Shown here in pieces: positions 8,086-17,224 of a DNA stretch of 64,000 nt. The notes below the pieces were generated by a model. The model did no database searches and was not told the DNA's origin. It saw nothing but the letters and a program-made list of their open reading frames with translations. Made by a program: the position numbers and the translations under genes. The stretch is from JABLTI01 sp035528035 (GTDB taxonomy: Archaea; Asgardarchaeota; Heimdallarchaeia; JABLTI01), in NCBI GenBank assembly GCA_035528035.1, contig DATKZI010000037.1:77707-141706 (forward strand). The letters are read 5' to 3'. The number at the start of each line of letters is the position of its first letter. The stretch's first letter is position 1.

Positions 8086-9702
8086 ATGAATGAATCCTAC
8101 AAATCTGAAAAGAAGAAGATATTATTAGTCACAGGGCATTCAGCTGAGCTTTTGGTAAGAAAATACGCTCCTAAGGATGTTGATATAATAGTAATGCCAG
8201 TTGATGTTGCTGCTTTTATTACAAAAAATATGATTATAAAAAACATTTCAAAAAAGATTGCTCAAAAATATGATTTAATTATGGTACCTGGTCTAGTACA
8301 AGATGATTTGACTGAGCTAACAGATATTCTCGGAATACTTGTAGTAAAAGGTCCTAAATACGCCAGTGATATAAAAATCGTTCTTACAGAAATAGACCCA
8401 TTTATTTTATCACCAATTCATGCAGCGGATAAATTTCTAAAAAAACAAAAATTAGCTTTATCAGAAAAAATCCTTTATGATGGATACACAAAACCATTGG
8501 ATGAGAAAAATGAATTTTGTATTGGCTCAAAGAAAAAATTCCCTATAGGTTTAACAAGACCACCTCTTGTAATGGCAGAAATTGTTGATGCGCCAAAATT
8601 AACCTTAGAAAAAGTGCTTGAACGAGCTCATTATTACTTAGATAATGGAGCGGATATTTTAGATATTGGCGCGGTAGCAAATTATCCCAATCCTGATCAA
8701 ATTAAAAAAATATTTCAGCAATTGAGACCATTACAAGAGAAAACGGATTTTGCTATTAGTATTGATACATTAAATGTAGAGGAAATTCGCGCAGCAATAA
8801 AGTCTGGTGTTGATATTATTTTAAGTATTGATCATAGTAATGTAGATGAGCTAAAAGATGAAATTCCTATAGATACTGGTATTGTTTATGTACCTACTAA
8901 TGTGGTAAAAGGGATCTTGCCAAATAATACAAAGGAGAGAATTGAATCACTTTTAAATCTTAAAAATAAATTAAATGAAGTTGGTCTAAACAAATTAATT
9001 GCTGATCCAATAATTGAAATGCCCATTTATCCTGGATTTACTCAATCTTTATCACATTATATTGAATATCGGAAAGTTGATCCTAAAACTCCAATGATGA
9101 CTTGTATAGGCAATGTAACTGAATTTATAGCAGCAGATCCAATTGGGATAAATGCCCTTTTCGGTTGTATGGCTGTTGAATTAGGAATACAACTTCTTCT
9201 TGTCACAGATGTTAGTGTAAAATGTCGTGGTGGAATCAAAGAAGTTGTTACTGCTAGAAATATGGCTTATGTAGCTCAACAAACTAATAAACCACCTAAA
9301 GATCAAGGAATTAATTTATTGATGGCTAAAAGTAGAACAGCTGTCGATCTTGATATTATTGAATTAACTGAAATTGAAACAATAGAGCTGGAATTAGCTG
9401 ATAAAGATTTATTATATAATCTAAATTACGAATTCGATCCAAAAGGCAGTTTTACAATTTGGACAGATTATCATAAACAAAAAATTTTCGTTTCACATTT
9501 AGCTTATAAATCAAATAAAGCAGATTTATTATTGATTTCTTCAAAAGCTAAACCTATTTTTGATGAAATTATAAAACGAAATCTCATTTCAAATATTGGT
9601 CATGCTTATTACTTGGGTCGAGAACTAGAGAGAGCTGAAATTTGTTTATATCTCGGAAAAACATACATGCAAAATGAACAATCATTTAAGAATACTGAAT
9701 AA
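8086..9702 (+). CDS. Dihydropteroate synthase-like protein
   Basis: A 538-residue protein in the archaeal dihydropteroate synthase-related family (MJ0107 type). It has an N-terminal domain of about 145 residues, a central pterin-binding TIM barrel (starting LVMAEIVDAP, with DNGADILDIGAVANYP as the characteristic pterin-binding segment and a later FAISIDTLN), and a C-terminal domain ending HAYYLGRELERAEICLYLG, typical of this family. These proteins occur in archaea that make methanopterin-type C1 carriers and are thought to take part in building the pterin cofactor, though the exact reaction is not settled. Its place between a DmrX-like flavoprotein and gcvH fits that. The start ATG at 8086 gives the usual family length. 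Confidence 0.82.
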   Translation: MNESYKSEKKKILLVTGHSAELLVRKYAPKDVDIIVMPVDVAAFITKNMIIKNISKKIAQKYDLIMVPGLVQDDLTELTDILGILVVKGPKYASDIKIVLTEIDPFILSPIHAADKFLKKQKLALSEKILYDGYTKPLDEKNEFCIGSKKKFPIGLTRPPLVMAEIVDAPKLTLEKVLERAHYYLDNGADILDIGAVANYPNPDQIKKIFQQLRPLQEKTDFAISIDTLNVEEIRAAIKSGVDIILSIDHSNVDELKDEIPIDTGIVYVPTNVVKGILPNNTKERIESLLNLKNKLNEVGLNKLIADPIIEMPIYPGFTQSLSHYIEYRKVDPKTPMMTCIGNVTEFIAADPIGINALFGCMAVELGIQLLLVTDVSVKCRGGIKEVVTARNMAYVAQQTNKPPKDQGINLLMAKSRTAVDLDIIELTEIETIELELADKDLLYNLNYEFDPKGSFTIWTDYHKQKIFVSHLAYKSNKADLLLISSKAKPIFDEIIKRNLISNIGHAYYLGRELERAEICLYLGKTYMQNEQSFKNTE

Positions 9703-9867
9703 AATCTAGCAATCTTTTTGTAGTGAAATAATTTCATTTGTGTTAGTAACAAATAATAACGTAAAGTTTTAAGAGAATAAAAATATTTGAAATATGGATA
9801 AATTCTTAATATCAAAGAAAAAAAGAAACGAGGATAATCTACAAGACTGATATTAGAGGTTGATGTC

Positions 9868-10257
9868 ATGAATATTGATAAAAACGCAAGATATATGAAA
9901 TCCCATGAATGGGCAAAGAAAGAAGACGATTTATTTGTAATTGGTATTACCGATTATGCTCAAAGTCTATTGAAAGATATCGTTTATGTTGAACTTCCAA
10001 CAGAAGGAACTACTTTTCAAAGAGGTGATAAAGCAGCTGATATCGAATCAGTAAAAGCTGTTGAAGAATTAAAATCACCGTTATCAGGGGAAGTAGTAGA
10101 AGTCAATACTGTTTTAGAAGATTCAGCTGAATCAATCAATGAAGACCCCTACGGGAATGGTTGGTTTATAAAAATAAAACCATCAAATCCTTCTGAATTT
10201 AATGAGATGCTCACTCCAGAAGCATATGAAAAATATCTTGAGACAATCGAACATTAA
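9868..10257 (+). CDS. gcvH: Glycine cleavage system H protein
   Basis: A 129-residue lipoyl carrier protein of normal length. The lipoylated residue is K63 in the conserved ESVKAVEEL context, and the family signatures HEWAKKE near the N-terminus and NEDPYGNGWFIKIK near the C-terminus are present. It carries the aminomethyl group from P-protein to T-protein through a lipoyl arm. A ribosome binding site (GAGGTTGAT) lies just upstream of the ATG. The two P-protein genes follow directly. A lipoate-protein ligase gene in this window (40493-41611) could charge it. T-protein is not in the window. Confidence 0.96.
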   Translation: MNIDKNARYMKSHEWAKKEDDLFVIGITDYAQSLLKDIVYVELPTEGTTFQRGDKAADIESVKAVEELKSPLSGEVVEVNTVLEDSAESINEDPYGNGWFIKIKPSNPSEFNEMLTPEAYEKYLETIEH

Positions 10258-10280
10258 GGAAATGGAGAACTGATCTTTTC

Positions 10281-11663
10281 ATGAATACTACTAAGGAAGG
10301 ATCAGCAAAGGATATTCAAAAAGAAATGGAATCGTATTTGGAAATCAACAATGTTGATGAATTATTTGCTGATATACCAGACTCCATTCGCTTGAAAAAA
10401 CCTCTAAAAATAGCTGGACCTTTATCAGAAAGAGATCTTTCACTTTATATAGATGAAGTTCTTTCCATGAATAAACCGGTAATTTCTTTTCTCGGTGGTG
10501 GAGCGCAAAATCACTATATCCCTGCACTTGTCCAAGAAGTAATAACAAAACCTGAACTATTAAACGCTTATACTCCTTATCAACCTGAAGTTGCTCAAGG
10601 AATGTTACAAGGGTTATTTGAGTATCAAAGTTTGATTAGTGAAATCACAGGAATGAATGTGACAAATGCAAGTATGTATGATTGGGCTACTTCTATTGCT
10701 GAAGCATTATTAATGTCCGTTAGACTTTCCACTAAAAGAAAAAAAGTACTAATTACTTCAAGTATTCATCCAGATAGACTTGCAGTAGTCGAAAATTATT
10801 TAGCTGGTCCAAAAATCAATTATGAATTAGTTGAATATGATGCTAAAACAGGGGAATTGAATCTTGCTGATCTAAAAGAAAAACTAACTGAAGAAATAGC
10901 AGCATTTTATTTTGAGAATCCTAATAGTTATGGTGTAATAGAAAGCCAAGCTGAAGATATAACTAAATTAGTCCATGCTGTAAATGCTTTTGTAATTGTA
11001 GGAGTTGATCCTATTTCACTTGGCATACTTAAAGCACCGGCAGATTATGGTGCTGATATAGTCGTAGGTGAAGGACAAGGTTTAGGAAATAGCTTATCAT
11101 TTGGTGGCCCTCATTTTGGGTTCTTTTCAATTAAATATGATAAAAAGATTATTCGACAAATGCCTGGAAGGTTAGTAGGTTTAACAAAAACATATGATGG
11201 AAACCAAAGAGCATTTGTTCTAACCTTATCCACTCGAGAACAACACATTCGAAGACAAGATGCTACAAGCAATATTTGTTCTAATCAATCAATACTTGCA
11301 TATGGTGCTGGTGTTTATCTATCTCTACTCGGACCGGATGGTTTGAAGAAGACAGCTGAATATTGTTTACAAGCAGCTCATTATTTAGCTACAGAAATTA
11401 ACAATTTAAAGCATTTTGAGGCGCCTATTTTTTCCGGAGCTCATTATAATGAATTTGTTGTTAGAGTAACAAAAGGAACAATGGCTGAAGTTGAGAATAA
11501 ATTAATCCAACAGGGATTAGTAGGTGGGTATACACTTGAGAAGTGCCATCCTGAATTGGGTGAAGTAGCAATCTTTTGTGTAACAGAAATGCATACCATG
11601 AATTCCATTAACAAATTACTTACTGTTCTAATAGAAATGGACAAAGAGCTTGGAGGAAGATAA
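10281..11663 (+). CDS. gcvPA: Glycine dehydrogenase (decarboxylating) subunit 1
   Basis: The N-terminal half of the split glycine decarboxylase found in archaea and many bacteria, 460 residues, close to the usual length of about 450. Family features seen include FLGGGAQNHYIPALVQEV, TPYQPEVAQG, the MYDWATS segment and, near the end, GGYTLEKCHPELG. It forms the alpha2beta2 P-protein with GcvPB, taking CO2 from glycine and handing the aminomethyl group to lipoyl-GcvH. It starts 23 bases after gcvH and its stop is two bases from the likely GTG start of gcvPB, so the three genes are a tight operon. Confidence 0.96.
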   Translation: MNTTKEGSAKDIQKEMESYLEINNVDELFADIPDSIRLKKPLKIAGPLSERDLSLYIDEVLSMNKPVISFLGGGAQNHYIPALVQEVITKPELLNAYTPYQPEVAQGMLQGLFEYQSLISEITGMNVTNASMYDWATSIAEALLMSVRLSTKRKKVLITSSIHPDRLAVVENYLAGPKINYELVEYDAKTGELNLADLKEKLTEEIAAFYFENPNSYGVIESQAEDITKLVHAVNAFVIVGVDPISLGILKAPADYGADIVVGEGQGLGNSLSFGGPHFGFFSIKYDKKIIRQMPGRLVGLTKTYDGNQRAFVLTLSTREQHIRRQDATSNICSNQSILAYGAGVYLSLLGPDGLKKTAEYCLQAAHYLATEINNLKHFEAPIFSGAHYNEFVVRVTKGTMAEVENKLIQQGLVGGYTLEKCHPELGEVAIFCVTEMHTMNSINKLLTVLIEMDKELGGR

Positions 11664-11664
11664 A

Positions 11665-13206
11665 GTGACAGACAAAAAACCATATAATCAAGCTTACTAT
11701 CCTGAACCTTTAGTTTTTGAATTAGAAGAAACAAAATATCACAAATATTCTGCTCCTCAATTACCAGAAGAAATAGCAAAGAAAGTAAAAGACCCACAAA
11801 AGTTAATACCAAAAACTATGATTCGAACAGAACCTCCAAATCTTCCGAAATTAGCTGAATTCCAATTAGCACGACATTACTTACATTTAGCTCAAATGAA
11901 TTTCTCGGTTGACACTGGTTTTTATCCACTTGGAAGTTGCACGATGAAATATAATCCTAAAATAAACGATTTCATAACAATGGATCGTCGTGTAACAATG
12001 ATTCATCCATTCCAACCTGCCAGAACAGTTCAAGGAAACATCCGTATTCTTTACGAAATTGAGCAAATGCTTAATGAAGTAGCAGGAATGGAAAGAACTA
12101 CACTACAACCATCAGCGGGAGCTCATGGTGAACTTACTGGGATTATGATTATTCGTGCATACCACTACGATCATGGTGAAGGTGAACAAAGAACTGAAGT
12201 TATTGTACCTGATAGTTCACATGGAACAAATCCTGCAACTGTTGCAATGGCTGGATATAAGACCATAGTAATTAAATCAAAACCAAATGGTTTAGTAGAT
12301 TTAGAAGCATTAAAAGCAGTAATTTCTGAAAAGACCGCTGCATTGATGTTAACTAATCCAAATACTTTAGGTCTATTTGAACAAGAAATATGTGAAATCG
12401 CAAAAATTGTTCACGAAGTAGGTGGATTGTTATATTACGATGGAGCCAATTTTAATGCTATAATGGGTAAATGTCGACCAGGTGATATGGGATTTGATGC
12501 GATTCATTTCAATCTACATAAAACATTTGCTACCCCACATGGAGGTGGTGGTCCGGGTGCAGGACCTGTGGGAGTTGTCAAAAAATTAGTTCCATATTTA
12601 CCAAAACCAATGCCCGAATATGATAAAGCTTCTGGACAATATTACTTGAATTTCGATATGCCAAAGTCTATGGGTAAAATCAAAGGATTCTGGGGTAATT
12701 TTGGTGTGATATTGCGTGCCTATGCTTATATACTATCATTAGGACCTAATGGCTTAAAAGAAGCATCAGAACAAGCAGTGCTTAACTCAAATTATCTGAA
12801 GAAGAAACTAATGAAATTGGGTGGTTGGACTTTACCCTTTTCTCCTAATACACCAAGAAAACATGAATTTGTTCTTGAAGGTGAAACACTAAAAGAAGAA
12901 ACAGGTGTAAGTACAATGGATGTAGCAAAACGATTGCTTGATTTGGGCTACCACGCACCAACAGTTTATTTCCCATTAATTGTTCATGAAGCGCTAATGA
13001 TAGAACCAACTGAAACAGAAAGTAAGAATACTTTAGATACTTTTGCTGAAACGATGGAACAAATCTTACGCGAATGTCGAGAAGATCCTGAAATACTTCA
13101 CAATGCTCCACAACATACTGCAGTAACTCGAGTTGATGAAGTTACAGCAGCTAAAGAACCAATATTATCATGGCAAATGTATAAGGAAAGGTTATCTCAA
13201 GAATAA
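11665..13206 (+). CDS. gcvPB: Glycine dehydrogenase (decarboxylating) subunit 2
   Basis: The C-terminal, PLP-binding half of split glycine decarboxylase, 513 residues from the preferred start. The PLP lysine is K286 in NLHKTFATPHGGGGPG. Other conserved segments are FYPLGSCTMKYNPK, QPSAGAHGELTG and SSHGTNPATV. The frame is open from a TTG at 11650 inside gcvPA, but I chose the GTG at 11665 because GGAGG at 11652-11656 lies eight bases before it and this gives a standard N-terminus. It partners GcvPA and GcvH. A run of eight T's after the stop, shared with the end of the convergent gene, probably ends the operon. Confidence 0.96.
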   Translation: MTDKKPYNQAYYPEPLVFELEETKYHKYSAPQLPEEIAKKVKDPQKLIPKTMIRTEPPNLPKLAEFQLARHYLHLAQMNFSVDTGFYPLGSCTMKYNPKINDFITMDRRVTMIHPFQPARTVQGNIRILYEIEQMLNEVAGMERTTLQPSAGAHGELTGIMIIRAYHYDHGEGEQRTEVIVPDSSHGTNPATVAMAGYKTIVIKSKPNGLVDLEALKAVISEKTAALMLTNPNTLGLFEQEICEIAKIVHEVGGLLYYDGANFNAIMGKCRPGDMGFDAIHFNLHKTFATPHGGGGPGAGPVGVVKKLVPYLPKPMPEYDKASGQYYLNFDMPKSMGKIKGFWGNFGVILRAYAYILSLGPNGLKEASEQAVLNSNYLKKKLMKLGGWTLPFSPNTPRKHEFVLEGETLKEETGVSTMDVAKRLLDLGYHAPTVYFPLIVHEALMIEPTETESKNTLDTFAETMEQILRECREDPEILHNAPQHTAVTRVDEVTAAKEPILSWQMYKERLSQE

Positions 13207-13215
13207 CCCTCATCC

Positions 13216-13228
13216 TTCTTTTTTTTAT
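13216..13228 (+). terminator. T-run terminator after the gcv operon
   Basis: A TTCTTTTTTTTAT stretch follows the gcvPB stop by ten bases, without a strong hairpin. Poly-T termination is usual in archaea. It overlaps the last codons of the convergent NAD-kinase-like gene. Confidence 0.4.
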
Positions 13229-14403
13229 TCCTCAATTCTCATAAGAATATCTTCGTGATAGCTAGTTATAACACGAATAAATCCTATTAATTCTTTATCT
13301 AATTTTAAATCGCCTGTATCAACTCTAAGTTTTTCAGTCTTTTCAAGTTTAGAAACAGTTGCAATAAGGATGATATTTTTTGTTCCTATCTTACGTATAA
13401 CTATTGGTGAAAATTGCTGATTTCCTCGACCAAAAATGAATCCTTGATTACCAATTACAGTTACTATTATTTTCGCTTTAGTGTATTTATCAAGTAAATC
13501 TAATATTCTTGATTCGTTTAAATCCATTGCAATGATTTGTCGATTATAGATAGCATCAACCCCAAGAAGGGTTTTATCTAGTTTCATATAATCAGCAACT
13601 GCTTTACAAGTAGACCCGGAACCAAGTAAATATAGCGTTTCTCGATTCATATCTTCAGAAATCCTTTGAGCAATATACATTTGATCATGCTTTTCATCAA
13701 AGGTTGAGGGAGAAGCTATTTTGCCTCCTTGAAAAGCTGCTTTTAGGTAGGGAATAATTACCATGCCTTTTAATTCTGCACTTAATCTACCAGCACGAAA
13801 AGCTTCCTCATCTATATCCATTACTTCAGAATGTGTAAGATTTAATTGCCCTTCATTGAATTGTTTAAAAATCATTCCAGCAATTTCTGGGTTTAAAGCA
13901 AAACAAGCACTGTGCATTTTCACTCCACTAGGAACAGCTAAAAGAGGTATTTTATCCTGTATAGCTTCATACATATCACAAGCGGTACCATCCCCTCCCA
14001 CAAATACTATTAATTTCACCCCTCTTTCTAACATCTCTTTTGCAGCTTTTTTTGTATCTTCTCTAGTTGGTCTATTCTCGGTAAAATTACTTAGAACCTC
14101 ATAATCGAAACCCATCTCTTGTAAAATATTCTCACCCATTTCATCTTTATAACAAAGAAATTTGATTTCATTTTTTTTATCACTAATAGTTGTTAAAAAG
14201 CGTCGAGCTCTTTCATTTGAGATTTGTTTACCTTCCCCATTTTCAATTTTAATCCAAATCTGATCAGCATCATCACTCCCTTTGAGACCTATACGACCTC
14301 CCACACCTGCAATTGGATTTATTATTAAACCATAAAGTAATTTCTCAGAGTTTTTCATTTGTCCCGTAATTTTCATTTGAGTTGCTGTCATCAGTGTTTC
14401 CAA
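13225..14403 (-). CDS. ATP-NAD kinase family protein (COG3199 type)
   Basis: A 392-residue member of the diacylglycerol/NAD kinase fold group. The core motif VFVGGDGTACDMYEA lies near residue 135, with GLIINPIAGVGGR near the N-terminus. It matches the longer COG3199 group annotated as predicted ATP-NAD or polyphosphate-NAD kinases, not the shorter classical NadK. The expected reaction is phosphorylation of NAD or a related small molecule; the true substrate of this subgroup is uncertain. The C-terminal half (LGSGSTCKAVADYM, GNQGFIFGRGNQQFSP) is conserved in the group. Internal ATGs at codons 10 and 16 are plausible starts, because the core domain begins at about residue 22. It is convergent with the gcv operon. 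Confidence 0.82.
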   Translation of the reverse strand: METLMTATQMKITGQMKNSEKLLYGLIINPIAGVGGRIGLKGSDDADQIWIKIENGEGKQISNERARRFLTTISDKKNEIKFLCYKDEMGENILQEMGFDYEVLSNFTENRPTREDTKKAAKEMLERGVKLIVFVGGDGTACDMYEAIQDKIPLLAVPSGVKMHSACFALNPEIAGMIFKQFNEGQLNLTHSEVMDIDEEAFRAGRLSAELKGMVIIPYLKAAFQGGKIASPSTFDEKHDQMYIAQRISEDMNRETLYLLGSGSTCKAVADYMKLDKTLLGVDAIYNRQIIAMDLNESRILDLLDKYTKAKIIVTVIGNQGFIFGRGNQQFSPIVIRKIGTKNIILIATVSKLEKTEKLRVDTGDLKLDKELIGFIRVITSYHEDILMRIEE

Positions 14404-14575
14404 ACCAATTATTTTTTGTTTGTTTTTTTATTAAAAAATAAATCCCTAAATTGTAAATTTATTGTTTCATAAAATAATGTTATTTGTAAAAAATCTATTG
14501 TAAGAATGAATCAATCATTCTTTATATTTTATTTTAATAACAAAAAAACTAATATCTTTACAATAACCTATCATT

Positions 14576-16648
14576 ATGAAAACAGATTTCGTGATAGAAA
14601 TGAATTATCCTGAAACTAAAAGGGAGGAAATTAGTGAAGTACTCCATGGTATAACTGTGCATGATCCGTACAGATGGCTAGAGAAATTTGATGACTCTGA
14701 AGTTCAAAATTGGTTGAACAAAGAGCATGAGTATTATCATAAAACTATGAACCAGATACCTAATTATAAAAAGTCAAAGAATCGAATCAAAGAATTTCTA
14801 TCTTTAGGATTTATAGGGGTGCCCGAAAAGAAAGACAATCTAATTTTCTATCAAAAACAAAAAACTGAAAATCAGCCAATTTTGTATGTGCAAGATGAAC
14901 TCACAAAGGTAACAAAAGAATTAGTAAATCCAAATAAATTGGCAAAAGAAAACCCTGTAGCATTAGATTGGTTTTATATATCACCTAAAGCAAAATACCT
15001 AGTTTATGGTTTATCAGAAAGTGGTGATGAGTGGAGTCTTTTACACATAAAAGATATCAAAACAGGAGAAATTTTAACAGATAAAATTCCGAGAACAAGA
15101 TACTGCAGTCTAGCTTGGTTAGATGATGAGAGTGGTTTTTATTATACTCGATATGTATTACCAGGAACCGTTCCTGAAGGACAAGAAAATTACATCAAAC
15201 ATATATACTATCATAAAATAGGTACTGATTGGAAAGAAGATTCAATTATTTTTGGCGAAGGAAAGGATCCAACTTTTCACTATTCAGTTAATATTTCTGA
15301 TGATCAAAGATATCTTATAATTAACATAATGAAATATACGAAGAACGATCTCTACCTTCTTGATCTTCAGGAAAACAATAAACTAATAGAAATAACAGCT
15401 AATGAGGATTATTTATTCAATGCTTTAATAAAAGATGGATTTTTATGGATTTTAACTAATAAAAATCATCCAAGATGGATTGTTTATAAAACTGAAGTGG
15501 ACAAACCTTCATTTGAAAATTGGGAAGAAGTAATTAAAGAATCAAATGACATTATTAGCCAAGTATTGATTGCTAAAGAAAAAATTTTCATTAAAATTAT
15601 GAGAAATGCTTCCGACCATATAATTGTTTTTACTAAAGATGGAGAAAAAATCAAGGAATTAGATTTACTTCTATATAGTACTATAACTGAAATGGATACA
15701 GCTGCAAGAATAAATGTAGTAAAAGAAAATGAATTCTTTATTGGTTTGAGATCATTCCTAGAACCCAATATAATTTATAGATATGAAATAAATAATGATA
15801 AATTAACAATTTTTGAAAAGATTAAATCCCCTATCAAACCAGAGAATTTTGAAATCAAACAAGTTTGGTATGAATCAAAAGATGGTACAAAAGTATCATT
15901 ATTTTTAGCTCATAAAAAAGGATTAAAATTGGATGGAAATAATCCTACATTGCTTTGTGGATATGGTGGATTTAATATATCAGTGAAACCACCTTATCTC
16001 AAAAATTCCCGATTTTTCTGGTTAGAAAATGGTGGAGTAATAGCTATTGCTAACTTGAGGGGTGGGTCAGAATATGGTGAAAATTGGCATCAAGATGGGA
16101 TGCTCGGAAAGAAGCAGAATGTTTATGATGATTTTATCTATGCGGGAAAATGGTTGATAGAAAACAAATATGCTTCAAACAAAACCCTTAGTATCTATGG
16201 TAGAAGCAATGGTGGTTTACTAACAGGAGCAGCAGTTACACAAGCTCCAGAAATGTTTGGAGCAGTATATATTGGGGTACCATTATTAGATATGATACGA
16301 TATCATCTTTTCAAGATAGCACGATACTGGATTCCCGAATATGGTTCATCTGAAAATCCCGAACAAATCGGGTTTATCTATAACTATTCACCATATCATA
16401 ATGTAAAGAAAGGGATTAAATATCCACCAACTATCTTGGTTACAGCTGCATCTGATTCGCGAGTAGATGCAAATCATGCAATGAAAATGACTGCTCAAAT
16501 GCAATGGGCTAACGAATCAAAAGAACCAATAATACTTTTTGTAGAAAGGAAAGCAGGTCATGGTGTAGGGAAACCATTAGACCAACTAGTGGAAACAGAA
16601 ACTGATCTTTACACTTTTCTAGGCTGGAAAACAGGTTTAAAGATGTAG
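14576..16648 (+). CDS. Prolyl oligopeptidase (S9A family)
   Basis: A 690-residue cytosolic serine peptidase with the full S9A layout: a short N-terminal segment with the family motif YRWLEKFDDSEVQNWL, a beta-propeller, and a C-terminal alpha/beta hydrolase domain. The catalytic triad is visible as S544 in YGRSNGG, D627 in SDSRVD and H662 in AGHGVG. The segment GGSEYGENWHQDG is also characteristic. It should cleave short peptides after proline. No signal peptide is seen, so it acts in the cytoplasm, fitting a peptide-using heterotroph. The macrodomain gene follows after 42 bases and may be co-transcribed. Confidence 0.95.
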   Translation: MKTDFVIEMNYPETKREEISEVLHGITVHDPYRWLEKFDDSEVQNWLNKEHEYYHKTMNQIPNYKKSKNRIKEFLSLGFIGVPEKKDNLIFYQKQKTENQPILYVQDELTKVTKELVNPNKLAKENPVALDWFYISPKAKYLVYGLSESGDEWSLLHIKDIKTGEILTDKIPRTRYCSLAWLDDESGFYYTRYVLPGTVPEGQENYIKHIYYHKIGTDWKEDSIIFGEGKDPTFHYSVNISDDQRYLIINIMKYTKNDLYLLDLQENNKLIEITANEDYLFNALIKDGFLWILTNKNHPRWIVYKTEVDKPSFENWEEVIKESNDIISQVLIAKEKIFIKIMRNASDHIIVFTKDGEKIKELDLLLYSTITEMDTAARINVVKENEFFIGLRSFLEPNIIYRYEINNDKLTIFEKIKSPIKPENFEIKQVWYESKDGTKVSLFLAHKKGLKLDGNNPTLLCGYGGFNISVKPPYLKNSRFFWLENGGVIAIANLRGGSEYGENWHQDGMLGKKQNVYDDFIYAGKWLIENKYASNKTLSIYGRSNGGLLTGAAVTQAPEMFGAVYIGVPLLDMIRYHLFKIARYWIPEYGSSENPEQIGFIYNYSPYHNVKKGIKYPPTILVTAASDSRVDANHAMKMTAQMQWANESKEPIILFVERKAGHGVGKPLDQLVETETDLYTFLGWKTGLKM

Positions 16649-16690
16649 AACATCTTTCCTTTTTCCATTAAAACCCCATGAGGTAGAAAA

Positions 16691-17185
16691 ATGATAATAG
16701 AGATAGTGAAAGGAGACATAACAGAAATTACTGTGGATGCAATCGTTAATGCTGCAAACAATGAACTTTGGATGGGTGCAGGAGTAGCTGGCGCGATTAA
16801 AAGAAAAGGTGGTAAAATAATAGAAGAGGAAGCATTAGTAAAAGGTCCAATACAACATGGTGGAGCAGTGGAAACAACAGCGGGAGAATTAAAAGCTAAA
16901 TATGTTATTCATGCAGCAGCTATGAGAAGTGATGGGTATATTGATGAAAATTCATTGAAGTCAAGTGTTTTTAATAGCTTAAAACTAGCTGATGAATTAA
17001 AATTAAGAACAATTGCCTTTCCTGCTTTGGGAACTGGTGTTGCAGGATATCCTGCTAAATTATGTGCTAAACAGATGATCGATACAATAAAGAATTTTCA
17101 ACCTAAGATGCTTGAAAAAGTTGTACTAGTTTTATTTAGTGATGAAATATATCAAATTTTCAAAATTAAATTAGAACAGAAGTAA
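16691..17185 (+). CDS. Macrodomain protein (ADP-ribose binding/hydrolase)
   Basis: A single macrodomain of 164 residues. Binding-site features are VNAANNELWMGAGVAGAI near residues 20-37 and GTGVAGYP near 117-124. The family binds ADP-ribose and often removes O-acetyl from ADP-ribose or ADP-ribose from proteins; which activity applies here cannot be told. A GAGGTAG ribosome binding site lies seven bases before the ATG. It probably shares a transcript with the prolyl oligopeptidase upstream. Confidence 0.9.
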   Translation: MIIEIVKGDITEITVDAIVNAANNELWMGAGVAGAIKRKGGKIIEEEALVKGPIQHGGAVETTAGELKAKYVIHAAAMRSDGYIDENSLKSSVFNSLKLADELKLRTIAFPALGTGVAGYPAKLCAKQMIDTIKNFQPKMLEKVVLVLFSDEIYQIFKIKLEQK

Positions 17186-17200
17186 AACAGAAAGAAAAAA

Positions 17201-17217
17201 GAGGATATATTATCCTC
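17201..17217. terminator. Bidirectional hairpin terminator
   Basis: GAGGATA-TAT-TATCCTC is a perfect seven-base-pair stem with a three-base loop between two convergent genes. On the minus strand it is followed by a T6 run (A run at 17195-17200 on the plus strand), giving the surface-protein gene a textbook-like terminator. Confidence 0.65.
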
Positions 17218-17224
17218 ATTAAAT

